DNA of 5,038 nt from Clostridia bacterium (lineage in GTDB: Bacteria > Bacillota_A > Clostridia > Oscillospirales > CAG-272). The position numbers and the translations under genes are program-made. Numbering within the stretch: position 1 is the stretch's first letter; the number at the start of each line of letters is the position of its first letter. The stretch covers positions 1 through 5,038 of the forward strand of contig JAFVYX010000043.1 of the NCBI GenBank assembly GCA_017500625.1, read 5' to 3'. Below the pieces are notes generated by a model. The model was not told the origin of the DNA. It saw only the letters and a program-made list of their open reading frames with translations, and did no database searches. Below are positions 1 through 5,038 of this stretch, one piece after another.

Positions 1-173
1 AGGCCGTGGTCGGCTACGGCAAGGCGGACAAGCGCCAGGTCATTGAAATGGTGACGGCGCTTTTGAAGCTTCCCGCACCGCCAAAGCCCGACGATACGGC
101 GGACGCCCTCGCCATTGCCTATTGTCACGCCCAGTGTCTTGGGTCGCGCATAGCCCCTTATTTCAATCATTAA
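1..173 (+). CDS. ruvC: Crossover junction endodeoxyribonuclease RuvC, C-terminal part (5' end outside window)
   Basis: Only the last 56 codons are present, read from base 3 to a TAA at 171-173. RuvC is the dimeric nuclease that resolves Holliday junctions together with RuvAB. The visible part begins [13 protein letters not shown], matching the conserved region where RuvC carries its Gly/Lys-rich DNA-contacting segment. It then shows [17 protein letters not shown]. The two Asp residues of the DxxD (visible residues 31 and 34) correspond by family knowledge to the last two metal-binding catalytic Asp residues (D138 and D141 in E. coli numbering). The C-terminal extension after CHA is short. The methyltransferase start follows 14 nt after the stop, so the two are probably co-transcribed. 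The N-terminal catalytic residues lie outside the window and cannot be checked. Confidence 0.93.
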   Translation, partial: AVVGYGKADKRQVIEMVTALLKLPAPPKPDDTADALAIAYCHAQCLGSRIAPYFNH

Positions 174-180
174 GAAAGAG
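174..180 (+). promoter_or_regulatory. Purine-rich ribosome binding site of the methyltransferase gene
   Basis: GAAAGAG lies 7 nt before the ATG at 188. It is a weaker Shine-Dalgarno than those of the ecf genes. It favours ATG188 over the upstream in-frame TTG at 122, which lies inside ruvC and has no comparable motif. Confidence 0.5.
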
Positions 181-187
181 TAAACGT

Positions 188-1048
188 ATGTGGATCAGCG
201 ATCAGTGGAAGGATTATGAGCTTTTGGATACCTCGGACGGGGAGCGCCTTGAGCGTTGGGGTAAGTACGTGCTTATCCGTCCCGACCCTCAGGTCATCTG
301 GCATACCGAGCGCCCCCGTGCCCTTTGGGGCAGGGCCGACGCCGGCTACAAGCGCTCGAGGAGCGGTGGCGGCGCCTGGAGCGAGAACACGCTCCCCGAA
401 AAATGGCGCATTTCCTATGGGCCGCTCACCTTCCGTATTCAGCCCACGGGCTTTAAGCATACGGGGCTCTTTCCCGAGCAGGCGACCAACTGGGATTTTA
501 TGATGCGCCTCATTCGCGATGCCGGTCGACCCATTAAGGTCCTGAACCTATTTGCCTATACGGGCGGTGCCACCGTGGCCGCCGCGTACGCGGGGGCCTC
601 CGTCTGTCACGTGGACGCGGCACGCGGAATGGTGGAGGCAGCCAAGGAAAACGCGGCGCTCTCCGGTCTTTCCGAGGCCCCGATCCGCTACATTGTTGAC
701 GATTGCAAGAAGTTTGTCGAGCGCGAGATCCGTCGCGGCAACCGCTACGATGCTGTGATCATGGATCCTCCCTCGTACGGGCGCGGTCCCGGGGGCGAGG
801 TCTGGAAGATCTAGGAGAACATCGATTCTCTCATTTCTCTGGTTTCCGGTGTCCTCTCGGATACCCCCCTCTTTTTCCTTTTGAATTCCTACACAACGGG
901 TCTTTCGGTCTCGGCGATGAAGTATATGACAGAGCTGCATATCGGCGCGCGATTTGGTGGCACCTCGGAGGCGGAGGAGCTTGGGCTTCCCGTCACCAGC
1001 ACGGGTGGCGCCTTGCCGTGCGGCGGTAGTGTCCGTCACGTGTTTTGA
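188..1048 (+). pseudogene. COG1092-type class I SAM-dependent methyltransferase (RlmI/RlmK-like, no PUA domain), interrupted by in-frame TAG
   Basis: The frame encodes 286 codons from ATG188 to TGA1046-1048, with a TAG at codon 209 (812-814). The start MWISDQWKDYELLDTSDGE matches the usual start of this family. Motifs seen are the SAM-binding loop LNLFAYTGGAT (residues 119-129), an acidic loop HVDAARGMVEAAKEN (141-155) and the catalytic-type DPPSYGRG (193-200). After the TAG the same frame continues ENIDSLISLVSG, then LFFLLNSYTTGLS and GLPVTSTGGALPCGG, which are the expected C-terminal strands of the fold. A single substitution therefore splits an otherwise intact gene. By family knowledge these enzymes methylate large-subunit rRNA cytosine or guanine; the exact target cannot be assigned. 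No PUA domain precedes the catalytic domain, unlike E. coli RlmI. If TAG terminates, the 208-residue product (188-814) would lack the last core strands and is probably inactive. Sequencing error, a real nonsense mutation, or suppression are all possible. Confidence 0.8.
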
Positions 1049-1054
1049 GGTGAG
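1047..1054 (+). promoter_or_regulatory. Ribosome binding site of ecfA1, overlapping the methyltransferase stop
   Basis: GAGGTGAG is complementary to the 16S rRNA 3' end and lies just upstream of ATG1057. It overlaps the TGA at 1046-1048 that ends the methyltransferase frame. Ribosomes finishing the upstream gene would arrive on this site, but ribosomes stopping at the TAG at 812 would not, so the nonsense codon might weaken coupling to ecfA1 (inference). Confidence 0.7.
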
Positions 1055-1056
1055 CA

Positions 1057-1947
1057 ATGAGCGATTTTATTAGGACAGAGCACCTCTCCTTCAGCTACGA
1101 TGACGGTGAGGGGGCTACGCCGATCCCTGCCCTTTCCGATGTAAACGTTACCATACAGAAGGGCGAATATGTGGCCATTTTAGGTCATAACGGGTCGGGG
1201 AAATCGACCTTCGCTAAGCTGTTGAATCTCATTCTTCTCCCCACGGCAGGCAAGCTGTTCGTTGATGGCGTTGAGGTGGGGCCCGACGGTGTGGCCGTCC
1301 CCCCCGAGCAGGAGGAGGACGCGATCTTTGCCATTCGCAAGAAGATCGGTATGGTCTTTCAAAATCCCGATAATCAGCTGGTCGCCACGATGGTCGAGGA
1401 GGACGTGGCCTTTGGTCCTGAGAATCTTGGCCTTCCGCAGGCCGAGATCCGCGTTCGTGTCGATGAGGCGCTGGCGGCTGTTGGAATGCAGGGGTATGAG
1501 CAATATGCGCCGCACCGCCTTTCGGGCGGACAAAAGCAGCGCGTGGCTGTGGCGGGCGTTATCGCCATGAAGCCCGACGTCATTGTGTTTGATGAATCTA
1601 CGGCTATGCTGGACCCCTCGGGACGTCATGAGGTCGTGGAGACAATGGAAAAGCTCAATCGTGAGGAGGGGATCACGATCCTCCACATCACGCATTATAT
1701 GGAGGAAGCGGCCAAGGCCGACCGCGTGATCGTCATTAACGACGGTACGATCCTTCTTGACGGCGCGCCTTGTGAGGTCTTTTCTCATATCGAGGAGCTG
1801 CGCGCTGTGGGCTTGGACGTTCCGCAGGGAACGGCTCTCCTTTACGAGCTGTCGCGTGAGGGGCTGGCTCTCCCCTCGGGGCTTACCGCCCCCTCCGATT
1901 GCACGAAAGCGATCCTTTCGCTTATGGGAGGTGCGCGCCATGAATAA
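1057..1947 (+). CDS. ecfA1: Energy-coupling factor transporter ATP-binding protein EcfA1
   Basis: This 296-residue ABC ATPase is one of the two cytoplasmic motor subunits of a group II ECF importer (vitamins, Ni/Co and related substrates). Motifs seen are Walker A GHNGSGKST (43-51), Q-loop FQNPDNQ (Q102), signature LSGGQKQR (155-162), Walker B VIVFDE with D179 and E180, D-loop MLDPSGR (184-190) and switch His213 in HITHYMEEA. The phrase FDESTAMLDP, with Ser where most ABC proteins have Pro after the catalytic Glu, is characteristic of EcfA1 and separates it from EcfA2. The stretch between strand VDG and the Q-loop (about residues 71-92) seems a few residues longer than usual and acidic. The start ATG1057 has a good GAGGTG site. 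Its last 8 nt overlap the start of ecfA2. A heterodimer with EcfA2 bound to EcfT is expected. Confidence 0.96.
   Translation: MSDFIRTEHLSFSYDDGEGATPIPALSDVNVTIQKGEYVAILGHNGSGKSTFAKLLNLILLPTAGKLFVDGVEVGPDGVAVPPEQEEDAIFAIRKKIGMVFQNPDNQLVATMVEEDVAFGPENLGLPQAEIRVRVDEALAAVGMQGYEQYAPHRLSGGQKQRVAVAGVIAMKPDVIVFDESTAMLDPSGRHEVVETMEKLNREEGITILHITHYMEEAAKADRVIVINDGTILLDGAPCEVFSHIEELRAVGLDVPQGTALLYELSREGLALPSGLTAPSDCTKAILSLMGGARHE
1927..1931 (+). promoter_or_regulatory. Ribosome binding site that fixes the ecfA2 start
   Basis: GGAGG lies inside the ecfA1 coding region, 8 nt before ATG1940. It supports that ATG rather than any start further upstream in the same frame, because the upstream extension (from 1757) is only the ecfA1 sequence read out of frame. 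Confidence 0.8.
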
Positions 1948-2806
1948 TATTTTAGAGCTTTGCGGCGTCTCCTACGAATACAGTGCCAAGACGCCCTTTG
2001 CGACCGCCGCTCTCAAGAGCGTGGATCTCGCCTTCGGTGAAGGGAGGATCACGGGTGTAATTGGGCATACGGGCTCGGGAAAATCCACGCTCGTGCAGAT
2101 GCTGAACGGCCTTCTCCGTCCGACCGAGGGGCGGGTGCTTCTTTCGGGAAAGGATATCTGGGAAAAGCCGAAGGAGATCACCAAGGTCCGCTTTCGCGTT
2201 GGCCTTGTGATGCAGTATCCCGAGCATCAGCTGTTTGATGCTACCGTTCGTGCCGATATCGGCTTCGGTCCGCGCAATATGGGACTCTCTCCCGAGGAGA
2301 TCGAGCGCCGAGTCTCCGAGGCCGCCGCCTTTGTCGGCATCGGCGAGGAGCTTCTGGACAAATCCCCCTTTGATCTCTCGGGCGGCCAGCGCCGACGGGT
2401 GGCGATCGCCGGTGTGATCGCGATGCGTCCCGAGGTCCTGATCCTTGACGAGCCCGCCGCCGGTCTCGATCCCCGTGGCCGCCGTGAGATCCTTACGGGG
2501 CTTTGGGAGTACGGCAAGAGCAGTGGAACGACGCTTATTCTTGTCAGCCACAGCATGGAGGATATGGCGCACTATTGCGATGACGTTGTGGTCATGAACA
2601 ACGGCAGCGTATATATGACGGGCTCGGTTTCCGAGGTCTTTTCCCGCGCTGAGGAGTTGGAGGCCATCGGGCTGGACGTGCCCGAGGTCGCCAAGATCGC
2701 CACGGCGCTCCGTCGCCACGGGATCCCCCTGGAGGGCGATCTCTACACCGTGGAGAGTGTCAAGCAGGCCCTCCTGCGAGTTCTGCGAGGGGAGGGAGAG
2801 ACATGA
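1940..2806 (+). CDS. ecfA2: Energy-coupling factor transporter ATP-binding protein EcfA2
   Basis: This 288-residue ABC ATPase is the partner of EcfA1 in the ECF motor. Motifs seen are Walker A GHTGSGKST (42-50), Q-loop MQYPEHQLF (Q92), signature LSGGQRRR (146-153), Walker B VLILDEP with D170 and E171, D-loop GLDPRG (175-180) and switch His204 in LVSHSMEDM. The MQYPEHQLF Q-loop and the DEPAAGLDP phrase are typical of EcfA2 as opposed to EcfA1. The reading frame is open upstream to 1757, but similarity begins only at MNNILELCGVSYEYS, and GGAGG sits just ahead of it. The gene overlaps ecfA1 by 8 nt (ATGAATAA) and ecfT by 4 nt (ATGA), so the three proteins are likely made in coupled fashion and in balanced amounts. 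Both catalytic Glu residues of the heterodimer are intact. Confidence 0.96.
   Translation: MNNILELCGVSYEYSAKTPFATAALKSVDLAFGEGRITGVIGHTGSGKSTLVQMLNGLLRPTEGRVLLSGKDIWEKPKEITKVRFRVGLVMQYPEHQLFDATVRADIGFGPRNMGLSPEEIERRVSEAAAFVGIGEELLDKSPFDLSGGQRRRVAIAGVIAMRPEVLILDEPAAGLDPRGRREILTGLWEYGKSSGTTLILVSHSMEDMAHYCDDVVVMNNGSVYMTGSVSEVFSRAEELEAIGLDVPEVAKIATALRRHGIPLEGDLYTVESVKQALLRVLRGEGET
2789..2795 (+). promoter_or_regulatory. Ribosome binding site of ecfT
   Basis: GGGGAGG, followed by further G/A, lies within the 3' end of ecfA2. Its GGAGG core is 7 nt before ATG2803. It is among the strongest Shine-Dalgarno sites in the window and supports the ATGA overlap start. Confidence 0.75.
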
Positions 2807-3654
2807 AGGATATGACTCTTGGGCGGTACTACCACGCAGATTCGCTTCTGCACCGCCTCGATCCCCGCATCAAGATCCTCTCGGCGATCCTTTTGATCGT
2901 TGGCCTTTTCTCGGCAACAAGCCTCTATTGCTATGCCTTTCTTGCCGCGCTCGTTCTTCTTCTCGTGGCGCTTGGGGGGATCCCGCTTCGTATGATCCTG
3001 CGTAGCGTCCGCCCCCTGGCTTTTGTGCTTGTGTTTACGTCGCTCATCGCGGCATTTATGACGAAGGGGGACGGCGATCCTCTCTTTTCGTTCTCTCTCT
3101 TTTCTCGTTTTCGGATCGAGATGTATCCCGAGGGGCTGATCCGTGCAGCGCTTCTTTCCCTGCGTATTCTTCTTTTGGTCATTGCCACGGGCCTGTTCCT
3201 TACCTATACCACCACCCCCACCAACCTGACCGATGCGCTGGAGCACCTATTGCACCCCTTGACCTATCTTAAGATCCCCGTGTACGATTTTGCTATGATG
3301 ATGACGATCGCTCTCCGCTTTGTTCCTACGCTTATGGAGGAGACTGACCGCATTATGTGTGCGCAAAAGGCCCGCGGTGCCGACTTCTCGTCCGGCTCGC
3401 TCCTTCGCCGTATCCGCGCTCTGGTACCCATCATTATTCCGCTTTTCGTTTCCTCCTTCCGCCGCGCCGTAGAGCTTGCCACGGCGATGGAGTGCCGTTG
3501 CTACCGTGGCGGTGTGGGAAGAACGCGCCTGCGCACCATGAAGTGTCACGGCAGGGATTGGCTCTTTCTCTTGGCGGCGGCCCTTTGTCTTTCTGCCGTA
3601 TTTCTCGCCAATACGTACCTTCCGCAGCCCACCTTTATGAGAGGCGTCCTATGA
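2803..3654 (+). CDS. ecfT: Energy-coupling factor transporter transmembrane protein EcfT
   Basis: This 283-residue membrane protein joins the EcfA1/EcfA2 ATPases to interchangeable S components. The N-terminus GRYYHADSLLHRLDPRIKI (7-25) matches the conserved EcfT entry motif (G-Y-x-S-x-L-H-x-L-D-P-R-x-K). Hydrophobic segments are visible at about 25-40, 42-59, 70-86, 113-134, 160-176, 207-219 and 252-271. The two cytoplasmic coupling motifs that insert into the ATPase grooves are QKARGA (A190-R191-G192) and MECRCYRGG (C231-R232-C233). The second is commonly ARG or ARC, so the first small residue is Cys here, while the essential Arg is kept. The start is fixed by the 4-nt overlap with ecfA2, and its stop overlaps truA in the same way. 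No S component (BioY, RibU, ThiT and so on) lies next to it, as expected for a group II module shared by several substrates. Confidence 0.95.
   Translation: MKDMTLGRYYHADSLLHRLDPRIKILSAILLIVGLFSATSLYCYAFLAALVLLLVALGGIPLRMILRSVRPLAFVLVFTSLIAAFMTKGDGDPLFSFSLFSRFRIEMYPEGLIRAALLSLRILLLVIATGLFLTYTTTPTNLTDALEHLLHPLTYLKIPVYDFAMMMTIALRFVPTLMEETDRIMCAQKARGADFSSGSLLRRIRALVPIIIPLFVSSFRRAVELATAMECRCYRGGVGRTRLRTMKCHGRDWLFLLAAALCLSAVFLANTYLPQPTFMRGVL
3639..3644 (+). promoter_or_regulatory. Ribosome binding site of truA
   Basis: GAGAGG within the last codons of ecfT lies 6 nt before ATG3651. It supports the start at the ATGA overlap rather than the open frame that extends upstream inside ecfT. Confidence 0.6.
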
Positions 3655-4430
3655 AGTATCTTTTGCGAATTCGCTACGTAGGCACCGATTTTTGTGGCTT
3701 CCAGGTCCAGAAAAACGGGCGCACGGTGCAGGGCGAGCTTCAAGCGGCCGCCGAGCGCCTGTTTGGCTGTCCTTGCCTCATTACGGGGTGCAGTCGCACC
3801 GACAGCGGTGTCCACGCTGAGGAATTCTATCTTACGCTTGAGCCGGCGTCGCCTCAGGCGGCGGCGATCCCTCCGGCGGCGATCCCGGCGGCGATGCTTC
3901 AGTATCTTCCGTACGATCTTGCTATTACCTATGCCGAAGAGGCCCCTTCTGATTTTCACCCTCGCTACGATGCTCTCGGTAAGGAATACCGCTATCTTAT
4001 GCGCTTTGGCTATCCCCCCGATCCCTTTCTCGTCCACCGTGTATGGCAGATGCCGTATCGCTTGAGCGAGGAGGGGTTCGGCCGTATGCGCCGCGCCGCC
4101 GCCGATCTCGTCGGCACGCACGATTTTACCTCGTTTATGTGTACGGAATCGGACATTGAGGATCGCGTTCGGACGATCTCCGCCCTTGACCTTACGCGGG
4201 ACGGCCCCCTCGTTACGTTATCGGTGACGGGCAACGGCTTCCTTTACAATATGGTGCGCATCATCACGGGAACGCTCTTTGAGATCGGCGTCGGCCGCCG
4301 TGAAGTTGATTCGATCCCCGCGACGATAGCGGCGTGCGACCGTACGGCCGCCGGTATGACGGCACCGCCCGACGGGCTCTATCTCCACCGCGTTTTTTAT
4401 TCCAAAAAATTTGGTAATACCGAAAAGTAA
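3651..4430 (+). CDS. truA: tRNA pseudouridine(38-40) synthase TruA
   Basis: This 259-residue enzyme isomerises uridine to pseudouridine at positions 38-40 of the tRNA anticodon stem-loop. Length is normal for the family. The N-terminal strand MKYLLRIRYVGTDFCGFQVQ (1-20) is typical, followed by RTVQGELQAA (24-33). The catalytic motif is CSRTDSGVHA, with nucleophile Asp51. Further conserved segments are FHPRYDALGKEYRY (102-115), HDFTSF (157-162), GNGFLYNMVRIITGTL (194-209) and the C-terminal PPDGLYLHRVFY (239-250). The ATG overlaps the ecfT stop (ATGA), the usual arrangement in Firmicutes where truA follows the ecf genes. The frame is open upstream to 3357, but that part is ecfT read in another frame. 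A strong terminator 56 nt after the stop indicates that this is the last gene of the operon. Confidence 0.96.
   Translation: MKYLLRIRYVGTDFCGFQVQKNGRTVQGELQAAAERLFGCPCLITGCSRTDSGVHAEEFYLTLEPASPQAAAIPPAAIPAAMLQYLPYDLAITYAEEAPSDFHPRYDALGKEYRYLMRFGYPPDPFLVHRVWQMPYRLSEEGFGRMRRAAADLVGTHDFTSFMCTESDIEDRVRTISALDLTRDGPLVTLSVTGNGFLYNMVRIITGTLFEIGVGRREVDSIPATIAACDRTAAGMTAPPDGLYLHRVFYSKKFGNTEK
3859..3896 (+). repeat. Short imperfect repeat CGGCGGCGATCCC inside truA
   Basis: CGGCGGCGATCCC occurs at 3859-3871 and 3874-3886. A third partial copy, CGGCGGCGATG, is at 3886-3896. It encodes the alanine/proline-rich segment AAAIPPAAIPAAM (residues 70-82), where the family normally has a variable loop before the conserved LP motif. 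Spacing is in multiples of three (15 and 12 nt), so the frame is kept. It may reflect local slippage; no functional role is implied. Confidence 0.6.
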
Positions 4431-4451
4431 CTATGAAAGCTCCCCTTTCTG

Positions 4452-4479
4452 CGCATACTCTTTTTTGATATCGTATGCG
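4452..4479. repeat. 7-bp inverted repeat upstream of the terminator
   Basis: CGCATAC (4452-4458) and GTATGCG (4473-4479) are perfect reverse complements. They flank a 14-nt T-rich spacer that contains the palindrome GATATC. It could be a weak RNA hairpin at the end of the truA transcript or a protein-binding operator for the PBP gene. The stem is short enough that chance is also possible. Confidence 0.45.
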
Positions 4480-4486
4480 AGGTACA

Positions 4487-4515
4487 GGCGCGGCCGCATT
4501 GCGGTCGCGCCTTTT
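4487..4515 (+). terminator. Intrinsic (Rho-independent) terminator after truA
   Basis: The stem arms GGCGCGGCCGC (4487-4497) and GCGGTCGCGCC (4501-4511) pair over 11 bp with one G-U pair, around a 3-nt ATT loop. TTTT follows at 4512-4515, then GT. The very GC-rich stem, tight loop and T-run fit an intrinsic terminator closing the operon that ends with truA. The T-run is short and ends 5 nt before the next start codon. Confidence 0.88.
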
Positions 4516-4520
4516 GTAAT

Positions 4521-5038
4521 ATGAAGAGAAAAGAGAAGAAAAGAGGGCGCCGCCTATTTCGGGCACTCCTTATCACCCTGCCGCTTCTTGCCATCGCCGC
4601 ACTCACGGCGACGGCCGCTTATCTTGCGATAACGGTGGATACCGAAGCCGATGTCGAGCTGTTTTTGGCCTCGCGTGGCTCACGGACGACGCGCCTTTAT
4701 TATAACGCGAACCGCGAGGCCACCGTCTATGCCGCTACCGAATGGGAGAGTGAGCGCCTTTACGGCGCAGAGAATGCCATATGGACCAAGTATGAGGACA
4801 TTTCCGAAAACCTGAAAAACGCCTTTCTTGCGGCCGAGGATCATCGTTTTTATAAGCATGACGGCGTGGATTGGCTGCGTACGCTTAAGGCGGCCGTTAA
4901 TCAGCTTTTCCACTTTGACGACCGCTTTGGCGGATCGAGCATCACACAGCAGCTTGTCAAGAATCTCTCGGGCGACAGCGAGGTCAGCGCCACCAGAAAG
5001 CTCCGCGAGATCTACCGTGCGGTGGCGCTGGAGCGGCG
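4521..5038 (+). CDS. Class A penicillin-binding protein (GT51 peptidoglycan glycosyltransferase), N-terminal part, 3' end outside window
   Basis: The frame is open from ATG4521 to the window edge (172 complete codons). The protein starts with a very basic cytoplasmic tail (MKRKEKKRGRR), then one membrane anchor at about residues 13-38, giving a type II inner-membrane topology with the catalytic part outside. Glycosyltransferase family 51 motifs follow: EDHRFYKHDG (106-115), with catalytic Glu106, and GGSSITQQLVKN (137-148). SATRKLREIYRAVALE (156-171) matches the next conserved helix. The enzyme polymerises lipid II into glycan strands. Class A PBPs normally carry a C-terminal transpeptidase domain, which would lie beyond the window, so a monofunctional transglycosylase cannot be excluded. 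No Shine-Dalgarno is seen before ATG4521, because a terminator hairpin and T-run occupy that space. No downstream ATG with a better site was found within the basic tail. Confidence 0.9.
   Translation, partial: MKRKEKKRGRRLFRALLITLPLLAIAALTATAAYLAITVDTEADVELFLASRGSRTTRLYYNANREATVYAATEWESERLYGAENAIWTKYEDISENLKNAFLAAEDHRFYKHDGVDWLRTLKAAVNQLFHFDDRFGGSSITQQLVKNLSGDSEVSATRKLREIYRAVALER

Larger units (their letters stand above)
4431..4520. other. Intergenic region between truA and the PBP gene
   Basis: This is the only gap in the window longer than 14 nt. It contains a 7-bp inverted repeat (4452-4479) and an intrinsic terminator (4487-4515). No convincing -35/-10 pair for the downstream gene was seen; TGTAAT at 4515-4520 resembles a -10 box but lies against the start codon and has no -35 partner in the GC-rich stem upstream. 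A small open frame (ATG4433 to TGA4468, 11 codons) is present but has no ribosome binding site. Confidence 0.7.

Noticed and set aside
122..187. Upstream TTG start that would add 22 residues to the methyltransferase
   Set aside because: It lies inside the ruvC coding region, has no ribosome binding site and the added residues do not look like the family. ATG188 gives the expected N-terminus MWISDQWKDYE.
812..880. Programmed readthrough or pyrrolysine insertion at the TAG
   Set aside because: The 3' context (TAG GAG AAC) is not a known readthrough context such as CARYYA. I saw no obvious stable stem-loop just downstream, and this methyltransferase family is not known to need pyrrolysine. The TAG is kept as a finding but this explanation is not favoured.
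548..1057. Long minus-strand open frame opposite the methyltransferase, with similar ones opposite ecfA1, ecfA2, ecfT and truA
   Set aside because: These are typical antisense shadows of GC-rich coding DNA. Their translations are low-complexity, rich in Arg/Gly/His, with no recognisable domain, while the plus strand encodes clear conserved families.
1757..1939. N-terminal extension of the ecfA2 frame
   Set aside because: It is ecfA1 read in another frame. ABC similarity begins at ATG1940, which has GGAGG 8 nt before it.
3357..3650. N-terminal extension of the truA frame
   Set aside because: It is ecfT read in another frame. TruA similarity begins exactly at ATG3651, at an ATGA overlap.
4433..4468. 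11-codon open frame (ATG AAA GCT ... TGA) just after truA, in frame with the PBP gene
   Set aside because: It has no ribosome binding site and no codon run suggesting a leader peptide, and the intervening TGA separates it from the PBP. It is too short to distinguish from chance.
4515..4520. TGTAAT as a -10 promoter element for the PBP gene
   Set aside because: It would start transcription after the ATG at 4521, and the expected -35 position falls in the GC-rich terminator stem with no TTGACA-like sequence.

Overview
The window looks like a stretch of housekeeping chromosome from an anaerobic Firmicute, most likely an uncultured, fairly GC-rich member of the Clostridia. This placement rests on the gene order ecfA1-ecfA2-ecfT-truA, which is characteristic of Firmicutes, on strong GGAGG-type ribosome binding sites, and on tightly overlapping start and stop codons. 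I could not run a taxonomic search, so it is an inference. All genes are on the + strand.

Layout: (1) The 3' end of ruvC (Holliday junction endonuclease) enters from the left and stops at 173. (2) A COG1092-type SAM-dependent methyltransferase gene runs from 188 to 1048. It is split by an in-frame TAG at 812-814, and the frame is otherwise intact to a TGA at 1046-1048. (3) ecfA1 (1057-1947), ecfA2 (1940-2806) and ecfT (2803-3654) encode the complete energy-coupling module of a group II ECF vitamin/metal transporter. (4) truA (3651-4430) encodes the tRNA pseudouridine synthase. (5) A 90-nt gap holds a small inverted repeat and a strong intrinsic terminator (4487-4515). (6) The 5' end of a class A penicillin-binding protein gene (from 4521) runs off the right edge. 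Its start codon is only 5 nt after the terminator T-run.

Genes from ruvC to truA are separated by 14 nt, 8 nt, -8 nt, -4 nt and -4 nt. They look like one transcriptional unit ending at the terminator, with translational coupling through the ECF genes into truA. The two ATPases and EcfT form the shared motor that docks with substrate-binding S components encoded elsewhere; no S component is present here. No mobile element, CRISPR array, tRNA, rRNA or riboswitch is visible.

I did not find a previously undescribed system. The points that deserve a second look are the isolated nonsense codon in the methyltransferase and the terminator hairpin abutting the PBP start codon.
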